Assembly: GCF_040639655.1 (NCBI RefSeq)
Contig: NZ_JBFAAI010000038.1
Coordinates: 1-64,000, forward strand
Length of the DNA stretch: 64,000 nt
Direction of reading: 5' to 3'
Origin: Actinoplanes sp040639655
GTDB lineage: Bacteria; Actinomycetota; Actinomycetes; Mycobacteriales; Micromonosporaceae
The notes under the pieces were generated by a model. That model was not told the origin of the DNA. It ran no database searches and was given only the letters and a program-made list of their open reading frames with translations. Made by a program: the position numbers and the translations under genes. Positions 17,373 through 24,407 of this stretch are shown here, piece by piece (within the stretch, counting starts at the first letter, position 1; each line of letters begins with the position of its first letter).

Positions 17373-17375
17373 TGC

Positions 17376-17612
17376 GGATGAGGGAATCGGAGGCGGGCCG
17401 GTATCGTTGTGCGCACGCAGGCAGCGAACCGGCCATCACCGGGGAGCCTCCGGAAGAAAAGATCCTCGGATCCCAGTAGAACCGGGCGGACACCGGACCG
17501 TGCGGACCTCCGGCGAATGAGCGGGCGGGGTCATCCCGTCAAGCGAGGTGGTACCGCGGGCTCTCCACGAGCTCGTCCTCGCAGTCACATCATGTGAACT
17601 GCTTGAGGGGAA
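17376..17612 (+). promoter_or_regulatory. ileS T-box riboswitch, translational type with ultra-short Stem I
   Basis: The T-box core AAGCGAGGTGGTACCGCGG (17541-17559) is essentially the consensus. Stem I is GGCCGGT (17396-17402) with ACCGGCC (17428-17434), and an ATC isoleucine specifier (17403-17405) directly follows the left arm. GCCTCCGGAAGAAA (17446-17459) matches the conserved linker region. Downstream, CCTCGCAGT plus TCACAT pairs with ATGTGA plus ACTGC-TT-GAGG (17578-17608). This buries the AGGGGA ribosome binding site of ileS. There is no U-run terminator, so uncharged tRNA-Ile is expected to free translation initiation, as known for actinobacterial ileS T-boxes. Confidence 0.9.
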
Positions 17613-17618
17613 CACCAG

Positions 17619-20600
17619 ATGGCCTACCCGAAACACACCGACGCCACCGGCGTTCCGGCCAGCCCGGACCTGCCGGCGGTCGAGCGTGCCGTCCTCGACC
17701 ACTGGGCGGCCGACAAGACGTTCGAGGCCTCCGTCGACCAGCGCCCGGCCGGCGAGAACGGCTCGAACGAGTACGTCTTCTACGACGGCCCGCCGTTCGC
17801 CAACGGCCTGCCGCACTACGGGCACCTCTTCACCGGTTACGTGAAGGACCTGGTCCCGCGTTACCAGACGATGCGGGGCCGGCGGGTCGAGCGGCGGTTC
17901 GGCTGGGACACCCACGGCCTGCCCGCCGAGGTCGAGGCCGAGAAACAGCTCGGCATCACCAGCAAGGCGCAGATCGTCGAACTGGGCCTCGACAAGTTCA
18001 ACGAGGCCTGCCGGACGTCGGTGCTCGCCTACACCAAGGACTGGGAGCGGTACGTCACGCGCCAGGCCCGGTGGGTGGACTTCCAGAACGACTACAAGAC
18101 CCTCGACCCGGAGTACATGGAGTCGGTCATGTGGGCGTTCAAGACGCTTCATGACAAGGGCCTCGTGTACGAGGGGTTCCGCGTCCTGGCGTACTGCTTC
18201 CGCTGTGAGACGCCGCTGTCCAACACCGAGACCCGGATGGACGACGTCTACCGGGACCGGACCGACCCGGCGCTGACGGTGAAGTTCCGGCTCGCGGCCG
18301 GCCCAGGGCCGGAGGCGCTTCTGGAGGGTGCGGACATCGCGGTGTGGACGACCACGCCGTGGACGTTGCCGTCCAACCTGGCGCTCGCCGTCGGGCCGGA
18401 CATCGAGTATGCGGTGCTGGAGAAGGACGGGCAGAAGCTCCTCGTGGGTGCGGGGCGCGTCAGCGCGTACGCCAAGGAGCTCGAAGGTTTCGAGCAGACC
18501 GGGACCGTGCTGGGCCGGGACCTGGCCGGCCGCCGCTACACCCCGCTGTTCGACTTCCTCCTGGAGGCGGGCGGGGAGAATGCCTTCCAGGTGCTCAGCG
18601 CCGACTTCGTGACCACCGAGGACGGCACCGGTGTCGTCCACATGGCCCCGGCCTTCGGTGAGGAGGACCAGAACGCCTGCAACGCGGCCGGCATCCCGAC
18701 CGTGGTGACCGTCGACGACCACACCCGCTTCACCTCGCTGGTCCCGGACTACCAGGGCCTGCAGGTCTTCGACGCCAACAAGCCGGTGATCGCCACGCTG
18801 AAGGAGCGCGGCGTCGTGCTGCGCCACGACGGGTACACCCACTCGTATCCGCACTGCTGGCGCTGTGACACCCCGCTCGTCTACAAGGCGGTGTCGTCCT
18901 GGTTCGTCGCGGTGACGACGTTCCGGGACCGGATGGTCGAGCTGAACCAGGAGATCAGCTGGACGCCGTCGCACATCAAGGACGGTTCGTTCGGCAAGTG
19001 GCTGTCCAACGCCCGCGACTGGTCGATCTCCCGGAACCGATTCTGGGGCTCGCCGATCCCGGTGTGGAAGTCGGACGACCCGCAGTACCCGCGCGTCGAC
19101 GTCTACGGGTCCTACGAGGAACTGGAACGGGACTTCGGTGTCCGGATCACCGACCTGCACCGGCCGTACGTGGACCAGCTGACCCGGCCGAACCCGGACG
19201 ACCCGACCGGGCAGTCGACCATGCGCCGGGTGCCCGAGGTGCTGGACTGCTGGTTCGAGTCCGGGTCGATGCCGTTCGCGCAGGTGCACTACCCGTTCGA
19301 GAACAAGGAGTGGTTCGAGCACCACTACCCGGGCGACTTCATCGTCGAGTACATCGGGCAGACCCGCGGCTGGTTCTACACGATGCACGTGCTGGCCACG
19401 GCGCTGTTCGACCGGCCCGCGTTCCGGAACTGCCTGAGCCACGGCATCCTGCTGGGCGAGGACGGCCGGAAGATGTCGAAGTCGCTGCGCAACTACCCGG
19501 ACGTGTACCGGGTGTTCGACTCGTACGGCTCGGACGCGATGCGCTGGATGCTGATGTCGTCGCCGGTGCTCCGGGGCGGGGACATGCCGGTCACCGAGCC
19601 GGCGATCCGCGACTCGGTGCGCCAGGTCCTGCTGCCGCTGTGGAACGTCTGGTACTTCTTCAGCCTGTACGCGAACGCGTCCGGCTACGAGGCCCGTTTC
19701 CGCGCCGACTCGCAGCACCTGCTCGACCGCTATGTGCTCGCCAAGACCGGTGAGCTGGTCGCGGACGTTCAGCGGCAGATGGACGACTACGACATCTCGG
19801 GCGCTGCGGCCAGTATCCGGTCGTACCTCGACGCACTCACCAACTGGTACGTCCGCCGCTCGCGGGACCGGTTCTGGGAGGGCGACGAGGACGCGTTCGA
19901 CACCCTGGCCACCGTGCTGGAGACCCTCACCCGGGTGGTGGCGCCGCTCGCGCCGCTGACCGCCGAGGAGATCTGGCGCGGCCTGACCGGCGGCCGTTCG
20001 GTGCACCTCACCGACTGGCCCTCGGCGGACGTGTTCCCGGCCGACCACGAGCTGGTCGCGTCGATGGACGCGATCCGGGACGTGGCGTCAGCGGCGCTGT
20101 CGCTGCGCAAGGCCAAGGGGCTGCGGGTCCGGCTGCCGCTGGCGTCCGCGACCGTCGCCACCCTCGGCGGCGCCGCGCTCGCCGGGCTCGGTGACCTGCT
20201 CAAGGACGAGGTCAACGTCAAGGACGTGGTCTTCACCGACGACGTGGCCGCGTACTGCCAGCAGGTTCTCACGGTCGTCCCGCGGGCGCTCGGCCCCCGG
20301 GTCGGCAAGCAGGTCCAGCAGGTGATCAAGGCGGTGAAGAGCGGCGACTGGCAGCTCGTCGACGGCGCCCCGGTCGCGGCCGGGGTGACCCTCGCCGAGG
20401 GGGAGTACGAGCTGAAGCTGGTCGCCTCCGACGTGGAGAACTCCGCGCCGCTGCCGGCCGGCGGCGGTGTCGTGGTCCTCGACACGGTCGTCACCGAGGA
20501 ACTGGCCACCGAGGGTCTGGCCCGCGACGTGATCCGCGTCGTGCAGCAGGCCCGCCGCGACGCCGACCTGGACGTCAGCGACCGGATCGCGCTCGTGCTG

Positions 20601-20759
20601 TCGGCCTCGCCGGCGGTCCGGGCGGCGGTCGAGGCGTTCCAGGACTTCGTCGCCGGTGAGACGCTTGCCACGTCAGTGGAGTTCACCGATCTGACCGGCG
20701 GGTTCGCCGGCGAGGTCGGCGACGGCGAACAGGTCACCGTGAGCGTGACGGCGGTCTGA
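17619..20759 (+). CDS. ileS: Isoleucyl-tRNA synthetase
   Basis: The product charges tRNA-Ile (class I synthetase, 1046 residues). The HIGH motif is HYGH in PPFANGLPHYGHLFTGYVKD near residue 66, and KMSKS is DGRKMSKSLRNYPD near residue 618. The editing domain lies between, with WTTTPWTLPSNLALAVGPD. The long length and the RNYPD-type sequence after KMSKS match the eukaryote-like IleRS class found in many actinobacteria. In that class some members are naturally mupirocin-tolerant; this is family knowledge, not shown here. The ATG has the T-box-controlled AGGGGA site 7 bases upstream. The hairpin at 20771 probably ends the transcript. Confidence 0.97.
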   Translation: MAYPKHTDATGVPASPDLPAVERAVLDHWAADKTFEASVDQRPAGENGSNEYVFYDGPPFANGLPHYGHLFTGYVKDLVPRYQTMRGRRVERRFGWDTHGLPAEVEAEKQLGITSKAQIVELGLDKFNEACRTSVLAYTKDWERYVTRQARWVDFQNDYKTLDPEYMESVMWAFKTLHDKGLVYEGFRVLAYCFRCETPLSNTETRMDDVYRDRTDPALTVKFRLAAGPGPEALLEGADIAVWTTTPWTLPSNLALAVGPDIEYAVLEKDGQKLLVGAGRVSAYAKELEGFEQTGTVLGRDLAGRRYTPLFDFLLEAGGENAFQVLSADFVTTEDGTGVVHMAPAFGEEDQNACNAAGIPTVVTVDDHTRFTSLVPDYQGLQVFDANKPVIATLKERGVVLRHDGYTHSYPHCWRCDTPLVYKAVSSWFVAVTTFRDRMVELNQEISWTPSHIKDGSFGKWLSNARDWSISRNRFWGSPIPVWKSDDPQYPRVDVYGSYEELERDFGVRITDLHRPYVDQLTRPNPDDPTGQSTMRRVPEVLDCWFESGSMPFAQVHYPFENKEWFEHHYPGDFIVEYIGQTRGWFYTMHVLATALFDRPAFRNCLSHGILLGEDGRKMSKSLRNYPDVYRVFDSYGSDAMRWMLMSSPVLRGGDMPVTEPAIRDSVRQVLLPLWNVWYFFSLYANASGYEARFRADSQHLLDRYVLAKTGELVADVQRQMDDYDISGAAASIRSYLDALTNWYVRRSRDRFWEGDEDAFDTLATVLETLTRVVAPLAPLTAEEIWRGLTGGRSVHLTDWPSADVFPADHELVASMDAIRDVASAALSLRKAKGLRVRLPLASATVATLGGAALAGLGDLLKDEVNVKDVVFTDDVAAYCQQVLTVVPRALGPRVGKQVQQVIKAVKSGDWQLVDGAPVAAGVTLAEGEYELKLVASDVENSAPLPAGGGVVVLDTVVTEELATEGLARDVIRVVQQARRDADLDVSDRIALVLSASPAVRAAVEAFQDFVAGETLATSVEFTDLTGGFAGEVGDGEQVTVSVTAV

Positions 20760-20770
20760 TTTCACCCGAT

Positions 20771-20812
20771 CGGCCCGGATGTTCGCCTGCAGTCGGCGAA
20801 CGTCCGGGCCGG
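20771..20812 (+). terminator. GC-rich hairpin terminator after ileS
   Basis: CGGCCCGGATGTTCGCC pairs with GGCGAACGTCCGGGCCG across a six-base loop, ten bases after the ileS stop. There is no T run, which is usual for actinobacterial hairpin terminators. Confidence 0.7.
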
Positions 20813-20891
20813 TCCAAGGTCACTGGGTACTTCCCGCCAACTGTCAGCTAACCTCACAGCACCACCCGCCCCATGCGTCCCGGAGGACGAG

Positions 20892-21572
20892 TTGCCCCTG
20901 CTCTACTCGATCGCCAAAGCCACTCTCGGCACGGCCCTCAGCATCAGCTGGCGTCCGCACGTCGAGGGGATCGAGCACATCCCGCACACCGGCGGCGCGA
21001 TCTTCGCGGGCAACCACCTCTCCGTCGCTGACGAGCTCGTCCTCGGCACCGTGGTGCCCCGGCACCTGGCTTTCTGGGCCAAGTCGGACTACTTCACCGG
21101 CACCGGCGCCAAGGGATTCCTCAGCCGGCAGCTGATGCACGGCCTCGGCGCCATCCGGGTCGAACGCGCCGGCGGCCGCGCCGCGCTCACCGCCTTCGAC
21201 GCCGCCATCCCGGCCCTGCGTGACGGCGACCTGATCGCCGTCTACCCCGAGGGCACCCGGTCACCTGACGGCCGCCTCTACCGCGGCCGGACCGGTGTCG
21301 CCCGCCTCGCCGTCGCGGCCGGGGTGCCGATCATCCCGGTCGGTGTCTCCGGTACCGACAAGGTCCAGCCGATCGGCCGTATGGTGCCCAAGCTCGAGCG
21401 CGGTGTGATCACGGTCAAGTTCGGCAAGCCGATCGAGACGGCCGGCCGCTCCGACGACCGCACCGCCCTGCGCGAACTCACCGACCACGTGATGGCCGAG
21501 ATCCAGAAGCTGACGGGTCAGGAATACATCCCGCGGTACGCCCCCAAACGCGACGACCAAACTTCCGACTGA
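20892..21572 (+). CDS. plsC: 1-acyl-sn-glycerol-3-phosphate acyltransferase
   Basis: The product is predicted to acylate lysophosphatidate to phosphatidate at the membrane. It is 226 residues. The family motifs are in order: the acceptor-site NHLSVADE (H-x4-D) near residue 39, the glycerol-phosphate-binding YPEGTRSPDGRLYRGRTG near residue 119, and VPIIPVGVSGTDK. The start is TTG, decided by a GGAGGA site at 20882-20888; no ATG or GTG fits the family N-terminus. The gene follows ileS after a terminator-like hairpin and so may have its own promoter. Confidence 0.92.
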   Translation: MPLLYSIAKATLGTALSISWRPHVEGIEHIPHTGGAIFAGNHLSVADELVLGTVVPRHLAFWAKSDYFTGTGAKGFLSRQLMHGLGAIRVERAGGRAALTAFDAAIPALRDGDLIAVYPEGTRSPDGRLYRGRTGVARLAVAAGVPIIPVGVSGTDKVQPIGRMVPKLERGVITVKFGKPIETAGRSDDRTALRELTDHVMAEIQKLTGQEYIPRYAPKRDDQTSD

Positions 21573-21779
21573 TCTCGTACGCGCTACACCGGCCACAACC
21601 GCAGTCGCACGTCCCGTGGCCACCGCGCGAGGTGGCTGCCTGCCCGCGGCCCCAACGCGACCGCCGGGGCTGAAGCCGATGGTCACGGTCACCCCCAAAC
21701 CCGCGTGGTGATGTGCGGTGCGGTGGTGGGCGTAGGTCACCACGGGACCCGGGCGGCCGGGGCGTACCGGATGAGGGTT

Positions 21780-23294
21780 TCAGGTGGGGTTGAGGACCTT
21801 GGTTCTCAGGCGGGCCACCAGGTCGGCGCTGTCAGTGACCGAGCGGCGGGTGAGCAGGACCGTGGCCAGGCTGCCGTGGTCGGCCCAGGTGCAGGCCACG
21901 ACCGAGGTGCCGTCCAGGCGGCCGGTGCCGCATTCCTGCTGGGCGCCGAGACCGGCGAAGCCGCCGATGTCGAACGACTGGACGTTCTTCAGATCGATCG
22001 CGTCGGTCAGGCGGTCCAGCTGGGCTCGCACGTCGGCGCCGGGGGTCAGCCGCAGACCGGTCACGCCGAAGACGGTGACCCGTTTGCCGCGGCCGTCGGC
22101 GTAGATGCCGGCGAAGGCGCCACCGTCCGCGCCGGTCTCCTGCAACTGCTCGGCGAGGCGCTGGGCGGCCCGTCTGCCGGAGGCGTTGTCACGCAGTTCC
22201 AGGTCGGCGAAGGAACTCGGGAGGGACGCGGTGACCGGGTACTGCCGGACGCCCGGAACGAACCAGTAGGCGAGTGCCAGGCCGATGACGGCGAGTGCGG
22301 CGAACCGGCGCAGGCGCCGTTTGCGGCGAGGCTTCGGAGGAGCCCAGGGCGGTGCCGCGGATGGGCGCCGCTGGACCGGGGCCGGCTGCGCGGCCGGGCG
22401 GCGGCTGAAGAGACCGGGCTTCCGCGGGGTGCCCGCGGCGGCCGGGCGGAGCTTCTCCGGGGCGCTGCCCGTCACCTGGCGGAGCTTCTCCGGGGCGCTG
22501 CCCGTCACCTGGCGGAGCTTGTCGGGGGCGCTGCCCGTGACCTGGCGGAGCTTCTCCGGGGCGCCGGCCGTGACCTGGCGGAGTTTGTCAGGAGCGCCGG
22601 CGGCGACCTGCTGCCCCTTGGCCGCCGCCTGCTGGCCGAGGGCACGCAGCTTCTCCGGCGCGTCCGCGGCGGCCTGCTGACTCCTCGCCGCGGCGCGGCG
22701 GCCCCAGGCACGGAGCTTCGGCGGCAGCAGGGGCGGCAGGCCGGCACCGGCAGCCGGAGGCGGGTAGGTCCCGGGCGCCGGAATGGACGGCGCCCCGCGC
22801 ATGGGATCCGGAGTGCCGGCCGGGCGCTGGGCCGCTGCCGGTTCCGGCACCGCGGGGGTGTCGAGGCGGGCCGGCGGCGTGTCGAGGCGAGTCAGCGGCT
22901 GGCCGGGAACGTCGAGACGGGTCGGCGGCGAGCCGGGGACGTCGAGGCGGGGCGGCGGGGGGCCGGGGATGTCGAGGCGGGTCTCCGGCAGCGGCGTGGT
23001 CGCGGCCGGGGTGCTGTAGGCGTCCTGCCAGACCGGGGTGTCCTGGTCGGCCCACGGATCGACGGCGGGGACGGCGGTGCGGTCGTCCTCGGGATCGGGT
23101 CCGGGTGCGGTGCCGTTGATCCGGTCCGCCATGCGCGACCACAACGATCGCCGGGGCGACGCCTCCGGAACCGCCGCGGCACCGCTCCATCGGCCGGGCA
23201 GGTCGGCGGTCGCCGGTTCGCCGGAACCCGCGAACCGGGTGGGGTCGGGCATTCCGGCGGCCGGGGCGGTGTCACCCGGCTGCTGGTCGGCCAT
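21780..23294 (-). CDS. Single-pass membrane protein with KLRQVT repeats and WADHGSLA-type domain
   Basis: A 504-residue protein of unknown function. The N-terminal ~150 residues are Pro-rich and disordered, with PxTRLDVPG repeats. Residues ~228-282 carry five 11-residue repeats of type APEKLRQVTGS, likely amphipathic helices. A basic stretch (PPKPRRKRRLRRFAALAVIGLALAYWFVP, interrupted here only by its helix) leads into one membrane helix. The extracytoplasmic C-terminus ends with ECGTGRLDG and the motif CTWADHGSLATVLLTRRS, shared with the product of 1570-2343. The ATG at 23294 is chosen for its GGGAGGAG site. It lies between plsC (convergent) and rsbQ (divergent). Confidence 0.75.
   Translation of the reverse strand: MADQQPGDTAPAAGMPDPTRFAGSGEPATADLPGRWSGAAAVPEASPRRSLWSRMADRINGTAPGPDPEDDRTAVPAVDPWADQDTPVWQDAYSTPAATTPLPETRLDIPGPPPPRLDVPGSPPTRLDVPGQPLTRLDTPPARLDTPAVPEPAAAQRPAGTPDPMRGAPSIPAPGTYPPPAAGAGLPPLLPPKLRAWGRRAAARSQQAAADAPEKLRALGQQAAAKGQQVAAGAPDKLRQVTAGAPEKLRQVTGSAPDKLRQVTGSAPEKLRQVTGSAPEKLRPAAAGTPRKPGLFSRRPAAQPAPVQRRPSAAPPWAPPKPRRKRRLRRFAALAVIGLALAYWFVPGVRQYPVTASLPSSFADLELRDNASGRRAAQRLAEQLQETGADGGAFAGIYADGRGKRVTVFGVTGLRLTPGADVRAQLDRLTDAIDLKNVQSFDIGGFAGLGAQQECGTGRLDGTSVVACTWADHGSLATVLLTRRSVTDSADLVARLRTKVLNPT
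22447..22611. repeat. 33-bp tandem repeat, five copies, within the membrane protein gene
   Basis: Five units of 33 bp beginning CGGAGCTTCTCCGGGGCG encode, on the minus strand, the 11-residue helix unit APEKLRQVTGS. The two middle units differ from the others by a TTCTC/TTGTC change (E to D). Confidence 0.9.
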
Positions 23295-23583
23295 GGATTT
23301 GATCTCCTCCCGCACGCCTGGAGGCGAGCTTTCCCACCCAGGTTAGGCATGTTGTGCCAATGGGACTCCAGGGCCGGATCGGGACGCCGGACATGGATGC
23401 CGGACAACGAGGGCGATGTGCGAAACGCTCCGGAGTCGTATGGTTACCCCGACCCGCCAAATCGGGCCGGCCGTTCGTGCCGGACAGTGCCCGGGGTCAC
23501 CTGGGCGCGAAACGTCATTCGCGTGCAGCTGGGAAGGGAGGGGCGTCCCCGGGGCCCTCGGCCCGGTGGTGCGCCGCAATCGC

Positions 23584-24381
23584 ATGAGCACGACGGTGAG
23601 AAACGCGGTAACGATCTCGGGCCCGGAGTCCGGCCGGCCGATGCTGTTCGCCCATGGGTACGGCTGCGATCAGAACATGTGGCGGTTCGTCACCCCGGCG
23701 TTCCAGGACACCCACCGGATCGTCCTGTTCGACCACGTCGGGAGCGGCCGCTCGGACCTGTCGGCCTACCGGGACTCCCGGCACGGACGGCTCGACGGGT
23801 ACGCCGAGGACGTCCTGGAGATCATTCGCGAGCACGACCTGCGTGACGTGATCTTCGTCGGCCACTCGGTGAGCGCGATGATCGGTGTGCTGGCAGCGAT
23901 CCGGGAGCCGGAGCGGTTCGGCGGGATCGTGATGATCGGCCCGTCGCCGCGCTACCTCAACGACGACACGGACGGGTATTTCGGCGGATTCGGCGCTTCC
24001 GACATCGAGGAGATGCTGGAGTCGCTGGACAGCAACTATCTGGGCTGGTCGAGCGCGATGGCTCCGGTGATCATGGGCAATCCGGAACGACCGGAACTGG
24101 GCGCGGAGCTCACGAACAGTTTCTGCCGTACCGATCCGGAGATCGCCAGGAAGTTCGCCCGGGTCACCTTCCTCTCCGACAACCGGACCGACCTGCCGAA
24201 CCTCCGGGTTCCGTCGCTGATCCTGCAGTGCTCGGACGACGTGATCGCCCCGGAGGTGGTCGGTGAGTACGTGTACAAGAACACCCGGGACAGTACGTTC
24301 GTCGCCCTGAACGCTACCGGCCACTGCCCGAACTTGAGCGCGCCGGAGGAGACGGTTGACGCGATCAAGTCCTGGTTGTAG
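23584..24381 (+). CDS. rsbQ: RsbQ-like alpha/beta hydrolase, energy-stress regulator
   Basis: The 265-residue product matches Bacillus subtilis RsbQ over its length: FAHGYGCDQNMWRFVTPAF, VLFDHVGSGRSDLSAY, LDGYAEDVLEIIREHDL, VFVGHSVSAMIG (here IFVGHSVSAM), IGPSPRYLND, PSLILQCSDDVIAP and ATGHCPNLSAPEET. The catalytic triad is visible: Ser95, Asp218/219 and His247, nearly the same numbering as RsbQ. RsbQ is known to be needed for RsbP phosphatase activation, probably by supplying a small hydrophobic cofactor to its PAS domain. The next gene is exactly such a PAS phosphatase, 26 bp downstream. Start: ATG (MSTTVRNAV) aligns with the RsbQ N-terminus, although the strong GGGAGGGG site sits about 50 bases upstream. 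Confidence 0.93.
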   Translation: MSTTVRNAVTISGPESGRPMLFAHGYGCDQNMWRFVTPAFQDTHRIVLFDHVGSGRSDLSAYRDSRHGRLDGYAEDVLEIIREHDLRDVIFVGHSVSAMIGVLAAIREPERFGGIVMIGPSPRYLNDDTDGYFGGFGASDIEEMLESLDSNYLGWSSAMAPVIMGNPERPELGAELTNSFCRTDPEIARKFARVTFLSDNRTDLPNLRVPSLILQCSDDVIAPEVVGEYVYKNTRDSTFVALNATGHCPNLSAPEETVDAIKSWL

Positions 24382-24407
24382 ACAGCGGGCATGATCGGCG
24401 GATTGGC

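Noticed and set aside
21705..23846. A 713-codon plus-strand frame opposite the repeat-rich membrane protein
   Set aside because: It is antisense to a protein with a clear membrane helix, repeats and a ribosome binding site; its own translation is low-complexity with no motif. GC-rich DNA gives long open antisense frames.
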